Source: Caviibacterium pharyngocola | GTDB lineage: Bacteria > Pseudomonadota > Gammaproteobacteria > Enterobacterales > Pasteurellaceae | DNA: 64,000 bases | Assembly (NCBI RefSeq): GCF_002795405.1 | Contig: NZ_PHGZ01000006.1 | Span: 124,001-188,000, forward strand | Direction of reading: 5' to 3' | Shown: one piece after another, positions 1-9,485 of the stretch | Numbering within the stretch: the stretch's first letter is position 1 | How the letters are laid out: each line of letters starts with the position of its first letter | Made by a program: the position numbers and the translations under genes | Notes under the pieces: generated by a model | What the model was told of the DNA's origin: nothing | Database searches by the model: none | What the model saw: only the letters and a program-made list of their open reading frames with translations

Positions 1-2348
1 TTGATTATCTCGCCTTAATGGGCGACAGCTCGGACAATATTCCCGGTGTGGCGGGCGTAGGCGAAAAAACGGCGCTCGGCTTGCTGCAAGGGCTTGGCAG
101 TATGGCGCAGATTTATGCGAATTTAGATAAAGTTGCCGAGTTGCCGATTCGCGGGGCGAAAAAATTGGGCGAAAAACTTGCCGCGGCGAAAGCGGATGCT
201 GATTTGTCTTATTTATTAGCTACCATCAAAACCGATGTGGAATTAGAGGTGACTCCGGATCAGCTGACATTAGGGCAACATAATAAAGACGAATTGATCG
301 AATATTTCGCCCGTTATGAATTTAAACGCTGGCTTAATGAAGTGATGAACGGCGAAAGTTCCGTTACCAACGGCGCGGAACAGCGCGTGAAAACGGATAA
401 TTATGCACCGACGCCGACAAAAATGGAGAAAGCGCAAAGTGCGGTGAAAAATCCGATAAAAATCGACCGCACTTTATATGAAACCGTGGATACGGCGCAA
501 AAATTGTCGGCGTGGATCGAAAAAATCAAGCAAGCCGATTACATCGCCGTGGATACGGAAACCGACTCGCTGGATGCAATGCAGGCGAATTTGGTCGGTA
601 TTTCCTTTGCCTTGGAAAACGGCGAAGCCTGTTATATTCCGCTGGCACACGTCGGCGAGGTCGCCGTTTCGACGCTTGAAACGCAAGGCGATTTATTTGA
701 CGACGTGCAAGTTTCGGCGCCGCTTGTGCGGGAACGCTTGCCGAATCAATTAGATCGCGCCGATTGCTTGGCGCAGCTAAAACCTTTATTGGAAGATCCG
801 GCGATCAAAAAAATCGGACAAAATCTGAAATACGATTTAACCGTATTCGCTAATCATCACATCAATTTGGCTGGCGTTGCTTTCGATACGATGTTGGAAT
901 CCTATGTGCTGGATAGCACCGGTCGGCATAATATGGACGATTTGTCCGCGCGCTATTTAGGGCACAACACCATTGCCTTCGAAACCATCGCCGGCAAAGG
1001 CAAAAATCAACTGACCTTTGATCAAATCGACATTCCGACCGCCACGGAATATGCGGCGGAGGATGCGGACGTGACGATGAAATTACATCAACGGCTGTGG
1101 GCGGATTTATCACAAACGGAAACGCTCGCCACATTATTTCGCGACATCGAATTACCGTTGGTCGGCGTGTTATCGCGTATCGAACGCAACGGCGTGTTGA
1201 TCGATAGCCGCACATTAGCAGCACAATCGCAGGAAATCGCCGCAAGATTGACCGCACTTGAAGCGCAAGTTCATCAAGAAGCGGGCGAAACCTTTAACCT
1301 CGCCTCCACCAAACAATTACAGGAAATTTTGTTTAATAAACTGGGCTTGCCGATTGTCGCCAAAACGCCGAAAGGCGCGCCTTCGACGAATGAGGATGTG
1401 TTGGACGAATTGGCGCAGCAAGGACATTCCGTACCGAAATTGTTAATGGAACATCGCGGCTTGGCAAAATTAAAATCCACTTATACGGATAAATTGCCAC
1501 AGATGATTAATCCGACGACCGGACGGGTTCACACGTCGTATCATCAAGCGATTACTACAACGGGACGGCTTTCTTCCAGCGATCCGAACTTGCAGAATAT
1601 CCCGATTCGCAACGAAGAAGGGCGACGCATTCGTCAAGCCTTTATCGCACCGCAAAATTACTCGATTATCGCTGCGGACTATTCGCAAATCGAGCTGCGC
1701 ATTATGGCGCATTTGTCGCAAGATGAAGGATTGATCCGCGCCTTTAACGAAGGTAAAGATATTCACCGTTCAACGGCAGCGGAAATTTTCGGTTTGCCGT
1801 TGGATGCCGTCACCGCCGAACAACGCCGCGGCGCCAAAGCGATTAATTTCGGCTTGATTTACGGAATGAGCGCTTTCGGGCTTTCTCGTCAGCTCGGCAT
1901 TTCGCGCGCGGAAGCGCAAAAATATATGGATTTGTATTTCCAACGTTATCCGGGCGTGCAACGTTTTATGACCGACATTCGCGAAAAAGCCAAAGCGCAA
2001 GGTTATGTGGAAACTTTGTTCGGGCGGCGTTTGTATTTGCCGGAAATTAACGCGTCAAGCGCAATGCGGCGAAAAGCGGCGGAACGCGTGGCGATCAATG
2101 CGCCGATGCAAGGCACGGCGGCGGATATTATTAAACGGGCGATGATTGAAATTGATCGCGCTATCGGGCAGTCCGACGAAATTAAAATGATTATGCAGGT
2201 TCACGATGAATTGGTGTTTGAAGTGCGGTCGGATAAAATCGAGAAATATACGCCGTTAATCAAAAATTTAATGGAAAATGCGGCAAAATTAGTAGTTCCG
2301 CTTATCGTGGATGTGGGTATCGGTAAAAACTGGGATGAAGCGCATTAA
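1..2348 (+). CDS. polA: DNA polymerase I, 3' part of gene (partial at window start)
   Basis: DNA polymerase I fills gaps in replication and repair. The reading frame is open from base 3 and the gene begins before the window; compared with the roughly 930-residue E. coli enzyme about 150 N-terminal residues are missing. What remains is the end of the 5'-3' exonuclease domain ([17 protein letters not shown] helix-hairpin-helix), a 3'-5' proofreading domain with an intact DTETDSLD metal site near residue 180, and the polymerase domain with [16 protein letters not shown] (motif A), [15 protein letters not shown] (motif B, O helix) and [10 protein letters not shown] (motif C). It ends NWDEAH, matching the family C terminus. 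The sequence reads as a complete, active enzyme. A USS core (ACCGCACTT) lies just after the stop. Confidence 0.97.
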   Translation, partial: DYLALMGDSSDNIPGVAGVGEKTALGLLQGLGSMAQIYANLDKVAELPIRGAKKLGEKLAAAKADADLSYLLATIKTDVELEVTPDQLTLGQHNKDELIEYFARYEFKRWLNEVMNGESSVTNGAEQRVKTDNYAPTPTKMEKAQSAVKNPIKIDRTLYETVDTAQKLSAWIEKIKQADYIAVDTETDSLDAMQANLVGISFALENGEACYIPLAHVGEVAVSTLETQGDLFDDVQVSAPLVRERLPNQLDRADCLAQLKPLLEDPAIKKIGQNLKYDLTVFANHHINLAGVAFDTMLESYVLDSTGRHNMDDLSARYLGHNTIAFETIAGKGKNQLTFDQIDIPTATEYAAEDADVTMKLHQRLWADLSQTETLATLFRDIELPLVGVLSRIERNGVLIDSRTLAAQSQEIAARLTALEAQVHQEAGETFNLASTKQLQEILFNKLGLPIVAKTPKGAPSTNEDVLDELAQQGHSVPKLLMEHRGLAKLKSTYTDKLPQMINPTTGRVHTSYHQAITTTGRLSSSDPNLQNIPIRNEEGRRIRQAFIAPQNYSIIAADYSQIELRIMAHLSQDEGLIRAFNEGKDIHRSTAAEIFGLPLDAVTAEQRRGAKAINFGLIYGMSAFGLSRQLGISRAEAQKYMDLYFQRYPGVQRFMTDIREKAKAQGYVETLFGRRLYLPEINASSAMRRKAAERVAINAPMQGTAADIIKRAMIEIDRAIGQSDEIKMIMQVHDELVFEVRSDKIEKYTPLIKNLMENAAKLVVPLIVDVGIGKNWDEAH

Positions 2349-2387
2349 AATTTTGTTAAATTTGACCGCACTTTTGCGCATTGTGTG

Positions 2388-2416
2388 TGGGATAACAACG
2401 GATTTTGGGCTATAAT
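2388..2416 (+). promoter_or_regulatory. Probable glyQ promoter
   Basis: A perfect TATAAT sits at 2411-2416, 35 bp before the glyQ start, preceded at 17 bp by a poor -35 (TGGGAT). Only the -10 is convincing. Confidence 0.45.
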
Positions 2417-2451
2417 GCCTCCATTTTGTTTAACTTTTTGAAGAAGAAATT

Positions 2452-3360
2452 ATGTCAGATAAATTTAATGTAAAAACCTTTCAAGGTATGATTTTAGCCC
2501 TCCAAGATTACTGGGCAAGCAAAGGCTGCACCGTGGTTCAACCTTTCGATATGGAAGTAGGTGCAGGCACATCTCACCCGATGACTTGCTTACGTGCATT
2601 AGGCCCTGAGCCGATGGCGTTTGCTTATGTACAACCATCACGCCGCCCGACAGACGGACGTTATGGCGAAAACCCAAACCGTTTACAACACTACTACCAA
2701 TTCCAAGTGGTGATTAAACCTTCTCCGGACAACATTCAAGAACTCTATTTAGACAGCCTTAAAATGCTCGGTTTCGACCCAACCCAAAACGATATTCGTT
2801 TTGTGGAAGACAACTGGGAAAACCCGACTTTAGGTGCGTGGGGCTTAGGCTGGGAAGTGTGGTTAAACGGAATGGAAGTCACCCAATTCACCTATTTCCA
2901 ACAAGTCGGCGGTTTAGAATGTAAACCGGTTACCGGCGAAATCACCTACGGTTTAGAGCGTTTAGCAATGTATATTCAAGGTGTGGACAGCGTGTATGAC
3001 TTAGTTTGGTCGGACGGTCCTTTAGGTAAAACCACTTACGGCGATGTTTTCCACCAAAACGAAGTGGAACAATCCACCTACAACTTTGAATACGCAGACG
3101 TGGATTTCCTATTCCAATGTTTCGAACAATACGAAAAAGAAGCGCAATCGCTATTAAGTTTAGAAAAACCGCTTCCGTTGCCAGCTTATGAGCGCATCTT
3201 AAAAGCAGCACACAGCTTTAACTTACTCGATGCTCGCAAAGCGATTTCTGTGACCGAACGCCAACGCTATATCTTACGCATTCGTGCTTTAACCAAAGGC
3301 GTTGCCGAAGCCTATTACGCAAGCCGCGAGGCGTTAGGTTTTCCGGGTTGCAAAAAATAA
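2452..3360 (+). CDS. glyQ: Glycyl-tRNA synthetase alpha subunit
   Basis: The alpha chain of the bacterial alpha2beta2 glycyl-tRNA synthetase holds the class II catalytic core that activates glycine. Its 302 residues match the usual length (about 300). The N-terminal [18 protein letters not shown] and the central [12 protein letters not shown] segment are typical of GlyQ. The ATG follows GAAGAAG at a suitable distance. The beta subunit gene glyS, normally adjacent, lies 1.8 kb downstream with two unrelated genes and several palindromic repeats between. The two subunits are needed in equal amounts, so the separation matters for expression. Confidence 0.97.
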   Translation: MSDKFNVKTFQGMILALQDYWASKGCTVVQPFDMEVGAGTSHPMTCLRALGPEPMAFAYVQPSRRPTDGRYGENPNRLQHYYQFQVVIKPSPDNIQELYLDSLKMLGFDPTQNDIRFVEDNWENPTLGAWGLGWEVWLNGMEVTQFTYFQQVGGLECKPVTGEITYGLERLAMYIQGVDSVYDLVWSDGPLGKTTYGDVFHQNEVEQSTYNFEYADVDFLFQCFEQYEKEAQSLLSLEKPLPLPAYERILKAAHSFNLLDARKAISVTERQRYILRIRALTKGVAEAYYASREALGFPGCKK

Positions 3361-3372
3361 TTTATGTGAGTT

Positions 3373-3462
3373 GTAGGGGCGGACCGATGGGTCCGCCCAT
3401 ATATACATAAAATAGCTTATTGATTTATATTTTTTCGGGCGGACACATCGGTCAGCCCCTAC
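3373..3462. repeat. Inverted pair of 26-bp palindromic elements (REPIN-like)
   Basis: Two near-identical 26-bp elements, 3373-3398 and 3437-3462, lie in opposite orientation 38 bp apart; they differ at two positions once one is reverse complemented. Each begins GTAGGGGC and is itself a hairpin (GGGCGGACC, 4-nt loop, GGTCCGCCC in the first). The arrangement of two palindromes in inverted orientation resembles REPIN or MITE-like elements. No coding capacity. Confidence 0.7.
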
Positions 3463-3477
3463 GAAAATTGGATATAT

Positions 3478-3732
3478 ATGACCAAACCCATTTTATATTT
3501 CGCCCATTGGTGCCCTGATACCGAGCCATTTGTTGCCGAACTTCAGCGTTTAAATATTGAATATGAAGCGGTTGATATCACAAAGAGCGGTGCAAATTTT
3601 AAACCGTTTTTAAGATTACGCGATACACATCCGGCTTTTGATGACGCAAAAGCCAACGGCTATATTGGGATTCCTGCGTTAATGATCGGTGAGCGGGTGA
3701 TTTTGGATCAAAACGAATTACAGTCGTTGTGA
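3478..3732 (+). CDS. Small glutaredoxin/thioredoxin-fold protein
   Basis: An 84-residue protein with the thioredoxin-fold pattern: a beta strand (ILYFAHWCPDTEPF), a helix, the second strand (IEYEAVDI) and the cis-Pro-type segment GIPALMIG before the last strand. The CPDT motif has only the first cysteine of the usual CxxC, so it would be a monothiol glutaredoxin-like protein rather than a dithiol reductase. The substrate is unknown. It sits alone between glyQ and the palindrome array, and its stop codon touches the first palindrome. Confidence 0.7.
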   Translation: MTKPILYFAHWCPDTEPFVAELQRLNIEYEAVDITKSGANFKPFLRLRDTHPAFDDAKANGYIGIPALMIGERVILDQNELQSL

Positions 3733-3934
3733 TTTTGCAATCAATGATTGCAAAATTGTCCACGCAGTGCGTGGGCAATTTGAGATATAGAGCCTCTTAA
3801 ATTTGATGAAAATGCAGTTTAGGTAAATTGTGCACACAGTGTATGCACAAATTGGATATTACGGATTAAATTGTGCAGACACTATCTGCAAAATTACAAA
3901 AATCTCTAATTCGGGACTCACTGCGTCCCGAATT
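3732..3934. repeat. Array of five imperfect palindromes upstream of the nuclease gene
   Basis: Five inverted repeats of 25-29 bp occur at 3732-3756, 3753-3781, 3825-3853, 3868-3896 and 3908-3934. All have a single-base centre. The last four share the core CA-S-TG or CA-S-TA and arms beginning (A)AATT, while the inner arm sequence differs from copy to copy with paired changes (GTCCACG, GTGCACA, GTGCAGA, CGGGACT). The first two overlap by 4 bp. The last ends 16 bp before the start of the DUF1016 gene. Confidence 0.75.
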
Positions 3935-3950
3935 AAATTAACGAAGATTG

Positions 3951-4970
3951 ATGATGAACGAACTCCAAACACCCGATAATCAACTTCTCGGACAAATTGC
4001 CGAGATTATTCAACAAGCACGCCAGCAAGTTCGCCAAACGGTGAACAGTGCGATGGTGCAAAGCTATTGGGAAATCGGTCGGTTGATTGTTGAACACGAG
4101 CAACAAGGCGAAGAGCGGGCAAAATACGGTAAGTATTTATTGCAAAATCTTTCCGAACGTTTAACGGAAATGTTTGGGAAAGGGTTTGATATTCGCAATT
4201 TACGCAATATGCGACAGTTTTATCTTACTTTTCCAATTCGGAACACACTGTGTTCCGAATTGAGTTGGTCGCATTATCGCCGTTTAATGCAAATAGAAAA
4301 TGATCAAGCTCGCCAATGGTATTTAAAAGAAACCCTAGAACAAAATTGGTCAGTTAGAGCTTTAGATCGCCAAATCAGCGTACTTTATTATGAGCGTTTA
4401 CTGAGTAGCCAAAATAAAGCGCTAGTTGAACAAGAAGCTGTTGAAAAAACCGAACCGCTAAAAGAGACGATTCAGGACTATTTGCGAGATCCTTATATTT
4501 TAGATTTCTTGAATTTACAGGACAAAACCTATCAAGAAAGCGGTGTAGAGCAAGCGATTATCGGTAATCTTCAACAATTTTTATTGGAACTTGGTAAAGG
4601 TTTCGCTTTTGTAGAACGCCAAAAACGTATTCGTTTTGATGATGAAGATTTTTACATTGATTTGGTGTTTTACAATTTTAAATTAAAATGCTTTTTGTTG
4701 ATTGACCTTAAAATCGGCAAACTCAAACACCAAGACATCGGGCAAATGGACACTTACGTCCGCCTTTATGACGAGCAATTTAAAGGCGAAGACGACAACC
4801 CAACCATTGGTTTGGTATTATGCAGCGAACAAAGCGAAGCCATTGCGAAATATTCTGTCCTTGCCGATAGAAAACAGATTTTTAGTGCGAAATATCTACC
4901 GTATTTACCAACGGAGTTGGAGTTGCAGAAGCAGGTGGAAATGGCGAGAAGGTTGGTGGATATTTCCTAG
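3951..4970 (+). CDS. DUF1016/YhcG-type PD-(D/E)XK nuclease-domain protein
   Basis: A 339-residue protein of the DUF1016 (YhcG) family. The N-terminal half (about 1-155) is the helical DUF1016_N region with YWEIGRLIVEHEQQG, NLRNMRQFYLTFP, ELSWSHYRRLM, ARQWYLKE and WSVRALDRQIS. The C-terminal half is a PD-(D/E)XK nuclease fold: FYIDLVFYN then LLIDLKIGKLK, giving the D...DxK catalytic pattern. The cellular role is not established; relatives often occur near restriction or mobile loci. An in-frame TTG at 3948 and ATGs at 3951 and 3954 are possible starts, with a weak GAAG upstream. The gene lies among short palindromes and contains a perfect one at 4235-4261. No methyltransferase or toxin-antitoxin partner is beside it. 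Confidence 0.88.
   Translation: MMNELQTPDNQLLGQIAEIIQQARQQVRQTVNSAMVQSYWEIGRLIVEHEQQGEERAKYGKYLLQNLSERLTEMFGKGFDIRNLRNMRQFYLTFPIRNTLCSELSWSHYRRLMQIENDQARQWYLKETLEQNWSVRALDRQISVLYYERLLSSQNKALVEQEAVEKTEPLKETIQDYLRDPYILDFLNLQDKTYQESGVEQAIIGNLQQFLLELGKGFAFVERQKRIRFDDEDFYIDLVFYNFKLKCFLLIDLKIGKLKHQDIGQMDTYVRLYDEQFKGEDDNPTIGLVLCSEQSEAIAKYSVLADRKQIFSAKYLPYLPTELELQKQVEMARRLVDIS
4235..4261. repeat. Perfect 27-bp palindrome inside the nuclease gene
   Basis: AATTCGGAACACA, a single C, then its exact reverse complement. It matches the palindrome at 3908-3934 in outline (AATTCGG...CACTG...CCGAATT). It is read in frame as part of FPIRNTLCSELSW, a stretch where other DUF1016 proteins, as I recall them, have similar length and residues, so it need not be an insertion. 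Confidence 0.75.
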
Positions 4971-5101
4971 CACGGCAAAGCCTTGACTCAGTTACGCATA
5001 GTTCAGCCCCGCTGGGGCTGGAAATCAGAGATAACAAAGAGCTGCGAAGCAGCTCAACAGGCTCATAGAGCCTAGTAACCACATACGGCTTGCCGTGCGT
5101 G
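4971..5101. repeat. Cluster of short hairpins downstream of the nuclease gene
   Basis: Three palindromes with 3-nt loops and one with a 2-nt loop: CAGCCCC/GGGGCTG (5004-5020), GAGCTGC/GCAGCTC (5039-5055), AGGCTC/GAGCCT (5059-5073) and an imperfect 10-bp pair around TT (5080-5101). A further GGCAAAGCC lies just after the stop codon. None is followed by a T run, so they do not look like ordinary terminators. Their sequences differ from the upstream set. Confidence 0.6.
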
Positions 5102-5178
5102 GGTTGCAAGCGGTTAGATTTCCGCAAAAATTTGTAAAAATTAAATTTAATTATTGAGAATTAACGAAAGAGAAAACA

Positions 5179-7248
5179 ATGACAACACAAAACTTCCTCG
5201 CCGAGATCGGCACTGAAGAGTTGCCACCGAAGGCACTCAAAAAATTAGCGACCGCATTTGCGGATAATGTTGAACAAGAGTTAAACCAAGCAGGGCTTTC
5301 TTTTGAGAAAGTGGAATGGTTTGCAGCACCACGTCGTTTGGCGGTTAAAGTGTTAGGTTTAGCCACGGCTCAACCGAGCAAAGAAGTGGAAAAGCGTGGA
5401 CCTGCCGTAGCACAGGCGTTTGATGCGGAAGGGAAACCGACCAAAGCGGCTGAAGGCTGGGCAAAAGGTTGTGGAATTACTGTTGATCAGGCAGAGCGTA
5501 TTGCCACCGATAAAGGCGAATGGCTGGTTCACCGTGCGGTGATTGAAGGTCAGCCGACCAAAAACTTGTTGGTGGGCATTATCAGCAATTCCCTTGCCAA
5601 GCTACCAATCCCCAAAACAATGCGTTGGGGCGATAAGAGCGAGCAGTTCGTTCGCCCTGTACATACCGTGACTTTATTATTAGGCGATGAGTTAATCGAA
5701 GGCGAAATTTTAGGCGTGCAAAGCGGTACGACTATTCGCGGTCACCGTTTTTTAGGCGAGCGTGAGTTCCAAATTTCTCACGCAGACCAATACCCTGCAT
5801 TACTCAAAGAAAAAGGCTCAGTCGTTGCTGATTTCAACGAGCGTAAAGCGTTAATTTTGGCGAAATCGCAAGAAAAAGCGACCGCACTTGGTGGTGTGGC
5901 GGATATTGAAGAAGATTTGCTTGATGAAGTGACTTCGCTTGTGGAATATCCAAATGTGCTGGCGGCGAAATTTGAAGAGCGTTTCTTAGCTGTGCCTGCA
6001 GAAGCCCTTGTTTACACCATGAAAGGCGACCAAAAATACTTCCCGATTTATGATAAAGACGGAAAACTTTTACCGCACTTTATTTTTGTGTCGAACATCG
6101 TGCCGTCCGACCCAAGCAAAATTATTGAAGGGAACGAAAAAGTGGTTCGCCCACGTTTAACCGACGCGGAATTCTTCTTCAAAACCGACTTAAAACAGCG
6201 TTTGGAAGACCAGTTACCACGCTTAGAAACTGTGTTATTCCAACAACAACTCGGCACATTGCGTGATAAAACCGCTCGCATTGAACAGCTTGCAGGCGAA
6301 ATTGCAAAACAGATCGGTGCGGACGAAGCCAAAGCGAAACGTGCAGGCTTGCTCTCAAAATGCGATTTAATGACCAATATGGTGTTTGAATTTACCGACA
6401 CCCAAGGCGTGATGGGTATGCACTATGCCCGTGCAGACGGCGAAGACGAAGAAGTAGCGGTAGCGTTAAACGAACAATATATGCCACGTTTTGCCGGCGA
6501 TGAATTGCCGAAATCCTTGGTGGCAAGTGCGGTTGCGTTAGCGGATAAATTCGACACGCTTACTGGGATTTTCGGTATCGGGCAAGCACCAAAAGGCAGT
6601 GCCGACCCGTTCGCTTTACGCCGTGCGGCGTTAGGTTCGTTGCGTATTATTGTTGAGAAAAACTTGCCGTTAGATTTAGAAGATTTAGTGCGTAAATCGG
6701 CAGCATTATTTGGTGATAAACTTACAAACGCTAATGTGGTTGAAGAGGTGGTGGACTTTATGCTCGGTCGTTTCCGTGCGTGGTATCAAGATGAAGGTAT
6801 TGCGGTGGACGAAATCCAAGCGGTGCTTGCCCGCCGTCCAACTCGCCCTGCGGATTTTGATGCCCGTGTGCGTGCGGTTTCACACTTCCGTACACTTGAA
6901 GCGGCAGCAGCATTAGCGGCGGCGAATAAGCGTGTCAGCAATATTCTGGCGAAAGTTGAAGGTGAAATTCCGGCGAAAATCGACCGCACTTTATGCGTTG
7001 AAGCAGAAGAAATTGCGTTGGCGGATCGAGTGATTGCGCTACAAAGCGAATTGCAGCCGTTATTTGAAAAAGGCGAATATAGCGTTGCATTGGATCGTTT
7101 AGCAGAATTGCGCAGCGTGATCGATAACTTCTTTGATAAAGTAATGGTTAATGCGGAAGATGAAAAATTGCGTCAAAACCGGTTAGCGATTTTAAATAAT
7201 CTGCGTAACTTATTCTTAGAAGTGGCGGATATTTCCTTATTGCAATAA
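5179..7248 (+). CDS. glyS: Glycyl-tRNA synthetase beta subunit
   Basis: The beta chain recognises tRNA-Gly and completes the alpha2beta2 enzyme. Its 689 residues equal the family length. It starts [18 protein letters not shown], the conserved GlyS N terminus, and has the HD-like region around [21 protein letters not shown] and the C-terminal anticodon-binding part ([11 protein letters not shown] near the end). The ATG follows GAAAGAGA. It is separated from glyQ by an accessory interval, and the strong hairpin terminator after it suggests an independent transcript. Confidence 0.97.
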   Translation: MTTQNFLAEIGTEELPPKALKKLATAFADNVEQELNQAGLSFEKVEWFAAPRRLAVKVLGLATAQPSKEVEKRGPAVAQAFDAEGKPTKAAEGWAKGCGITVDQAERIATDKGEWLVHRAVIEGQPTKNLLVGIISNSLAKLPIPKTMRWGDKSEQFVRPVHTVTLLLGDELIEGEILGVQSGTTIRGHRFLGEREFQISHADQYPALLKEKGSVVADFNERKALILAKSQEKATALGGVADIEEDLLDEVTSLVEYPNVLAAKFEERFLAVPAEALVYTMKGDQKYFPIYDKDGKLLPHFIFVSNIVPSDPSKIIEGNEKVVRPRLTDAEFFFKTDLKQRLEDQLPRLETVLFQQQLGTLRDKTARIEQLAGEIAKQIGADEAKAKRAGLLSKCDLMTNMVFEFTDTQGVMGMHYARADGEDEEVAVALNEQYMPRFAGDELPKSLVASAVALADKFDTLTGIFGIGQAPKGSADPFALRRAALGSLRIIVEKNLPLDLEDLVRKSAALFGDKLTNANVVEEVVDFMLGRFRAWYQDEGIAVDEIQAVLARRPTRPADFDARVRAVSHFRTLEAAAALAAANKRVSNILAKVEGEIPAKIDRTLCVEAEEIALADRVIALQSELQPLFEKGEYSVALDRLAELRSVIDNFFDKVMVNAEDEKLRQNRLAILNNLRNLFLEVADISLLQ

Positions 7249-7287
7249 GGCATCGGGCAAGTTCATTTGCCCTTTGAAAGAAGAAAA

Positions 7288-7326
7288 AAGCGAATTAATG
7301 TCAGCGCATTAATCCGCTTTGTTTTG
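7288..7326 (+). terminator. glyS terminator
   Basis: Stem AAGCG-AATTAATG with CATTAAT-CCGCTT around a TCAGCG loop, followed by TGTTTT. A second small hairpin (GGGCAA/TTGCCC) lies just before it. Confidence 0.7.
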
Positions 7327-7404
7327 GCTTGAACAAAATTGCGTCAAAACCGGCCGCACTTTTGAGCAATAAAAATGCGGTCAAAACGACCGCATTAGGA
7401 GAAT

Positions 7405-7440
7405 AAAAAAGACGGTTAGTTCCACTTGGGAAGCTAACCG
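7405..7440 (-). terminator. cysK terminator
   Basis: On the minus strand CGGTTAG pairs with CTAACCG and is followed by CTTTTTT, 16 bp after the cysK stop. Confidence 0.7.
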
Positions 7441-7455
7441 CAAAAGGGGAAAAAA

Positions 7456-8403
7456 CTAACCCTCAATACCTTCGAATAAGGCTGTACTTAGATAACGTTC
7501 TGAAGCGGAAGGTAAAATCACCACGATTAATTTATCCGCAAATTCAGGTAATTTCGCAATGCGATCCGCCGCCGCAACCGCCGCACCGGAAGAAATACCG
7601 GCTAAAATACCTTCTTCCGCCATTAAACGACGCGCCGTTGCAATCGCGGTTTCGCTGTTTACGCGTTCTACGCGATCGATTAAAGACAAATCCAAGTTTT
7701 TCGGAATAAAGCCCGCGCCGATACCTTGAATTTTGTGCGGACCCGGTTTCACTTCTTCGCCTGCGAGCGTTTGGGTGATAACCGGTGATTCTTCCGGTTC
7801 AACCGCCACGGAAATAATTTGTTTGCCTTGATCTTGTTTGATATAACGGCTGATACCGGTAATCGTACCGCCCGTACCTACGCCTGCAACAACGACATCC
7901 ACTTGACCGTCGCTGTCTTTCCAAATTTCAGGGCCGGTAGTTTTTTGGTGAATATCCGGGTTCGCCGGATTCTCGAACTGTTTAAGCATTACATAACGGT
8001 TCGGATCGGAGGCAACGATTTCTTCCGCTTTTGCGATCGCGCCTTTCATACCTTTTGCGCCTTCGGTTAAAATCAAATTCACGCCTAAACCGCGTAGCAA
8101 GCGTTTACGTTCCAAGCTCATTGTTTCCGGCATTGTTAACGTGATTTTATAACCGCGCGCCGCCGCAACGTAAGCGAGAGCGATACCGGTGTTGCCGCTG
8201 GTCGCATCGACGATTTCTTTATCTTTAGTTAAAGTGCCGTCTTTTTCCGCTTGCCAAACCATATTCGCACCGATACGGCATTTTACGCTGAAGCTTGGAT
8301 TGCGACCTTCGATTTTAACGGCGATATTACCGTTACCGAAATTTTTTAAACGCACTAAAGGAGTGTTTCCGATAGAGTAAGAATTATCTGCGTGGATTGT
8401 CAT
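7456..8403 (-). CDS. cysK: Cysteine synthase A (O-acetylserine sulfhydrylase)
   Basis: Converts O-acetylserine and sulfide to cysteine with pyridoxal phosphate. The 315 residues show the PLP lysine in [13 protein letters not shown] (K41), the substrate loop ATSGNTGIA and the glycine-rich phosphate-binding VGTGGTITG. Length and motifs fit CysK rather than CysM. The sulfate/sulfite permease gene cysZ lies directly upstream in the same direction with a 105-bp gap, the common cysZ-cysK order, so both serve cysteine synthesis. The start ATG follows AAGGGGAA. Confidence 0.96.
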   Translation of the reverse strand: MTIHADNSYSIGNTPLVRLKNFGNGNIAVKIEGRNPSFSVKCRIGANMVWQAEKDGTLTKDKEIVDATSGNTGIALAYVAAARGYKITLTMPETMSLERKRLLRGLGVNLILTEGAKGMKGAIAKAEEIVASDPNRYVMLKQFENPANPDIHQKTTGPEIWKDSDGQVDVVVAGVGTGGTITGISRYIKQDQGKQIISVAVEPEESPVITQTLAGEEVKPGPHKIQGIGAGFIPKNLDLSLIDRVERVNSETAIATARRLMAEEGILAGISSGAAVAAADRIAKLPEFADKLIVVILPSASERYLSTALFEGIEG

Positions 8404-8508
8404 ATTGTTCCCCTTATTGAATTGGTCTTTGTGTTCGAATTGGTTATATTTTTAGCATACCGATTCAGAATAAAAAAATAGTTATTGGCTATATTTTATA
8501 ACCAAACG

Positions 8509-9339
8509 CTATTTAACGATTTGCGAACCTTTGGTCGCCACGCCGCGACCGGGCACGCGAATTTCACGCGAAGTGCGGTTTAAATCGAGGTTAAATAATA
8601 AATTATCGCGATATTGTTCCACCCACATTGCGGTTGCGCCGCACACGGCGACGGGAATAATCACCAAATTAATAATCGGCACGAAGGTGCATAACGTGAC
8701 TAAGGTGCCGAAAGTAACGCTTAAGGTTTGCTTTTCGGTCAGTTCGGCGCGCATTACCTTAAACGGAATTTTGTGGTTATCGAAAGGATAGTCGCAATAT
8801 TGAATCGCCATCATCCAAGCAGTGAACAAAAAGGCTAAAATCGGAATAAAAATTTGTCCGACCACGGGAATAAAACTCAATAAAAACAAGCCGATAAATT
8901 TCGGCAGACTGTAAAGGAGTTTTTGCCATTCGCGTCCCAACATTCTCGGAATATCCTTGATAAAATCCATCGTACTCATTTCAATGCCGCTTTCGCCGGT
9001 GAGCATTTTTTCTACTTTTTCGGCGAGCAAACCGTTAAACGGTGCGGCGATAAAGCCGGATAAGGTGGTGAAAACGAAATAAAAAACCGTCAGAATCATT
9101 AGAATCGACAACAATAATAACACTGCGCTTAACCAGCTAAGCCAAGCGGGAATATAACTCATTATGCCGTCGATTAGCGCACCGATTTGCGATACGAACA
9201 GCCAAAATAAGCCGCTTAATAACAACACGTTTAATAAAATCGGCATTATTACAAAGCGACGCAAGCCTTTTTGTCCGATAAGGTGCCAGCCGACGACGAA
9301 ATAGTGAAATCCTTGTTTGAGTTCGGATTGTTGCAACAT
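8509..9339 (-). CDS. cysZ: Sulfate transporter CysZ
   Basis: CysZ is an inner-membrane protein that helps sulfate uptake for cysteine synthesis. The product of 276 residues begins [18 protein letters not shown], has paired hydrophobic segments near residues 25-50 and 65-95, and the family stretch around [16 protein letters not shown] longer frame exists upstream to 9408, but its extra 23 residues are not family-like, so the ATG at 9339 is chosen; its ribosome site (AGAGA) is weak. It precedes cysK in the same direction. Confidence 0.92.
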   Translation of the reverse strand: MLQQSELKQGFHYFVVGWHLIGQKGLRRFVIMPILLNVLLLSGLFWLFVSQIGALIDGIMSYIPAWLSWLSAVLLLLSILMILTVFYFVFTTLSGFIAAPFNGLLAEKVEKMLTGESGIEMSTMDFIKDIPRMLGREWQKLLYSLPKFIGLFLLSFIPVVGQIFIPILAFLFTAWMMAIQYCDYPFDNHKIPFKVMRAELTEKQTLSVTFGTLVTLCTFVPIINLVIIPVAVCGATAMWVEQYRDNLLFNLDLNRTSREIRVPGRGVATKGSQIVK

Positions 9340-9485
9340 AATACATTCTCTGAATAAAAATCGAGGAATAAGAATACAAAGTGCGGTGAAAAAAATCAAT
9401 TTTTGCATATCACCGAAATCGCAAAATATGATAAGCTAACGGCATTTGCACTGTCGCGGTATGTTCTAGACAATGGGAGAAAATA

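Noticed and set aside
3732-3934. Possible CRISPR-like array
   Set aside because: Units are palindromes of differing sequence at irregular spacing, with no constant repeat and unique spacers and no cas gene.
4235-4261. Palindromic insertion element splitting the nuclease gene
   Set aside because: The encoded residues fit the family's normal length and pattern there as far as I can recall, so an insertion is not needed to explain it.
3951-4970. DUF1016 gene as a RAYT-type transposase for the palindromes
   Set aside because: It has a PD-(D/E)XK fold (D...DxK), not the HUH/Y1 tyrosine motifs of RAYT proteins.
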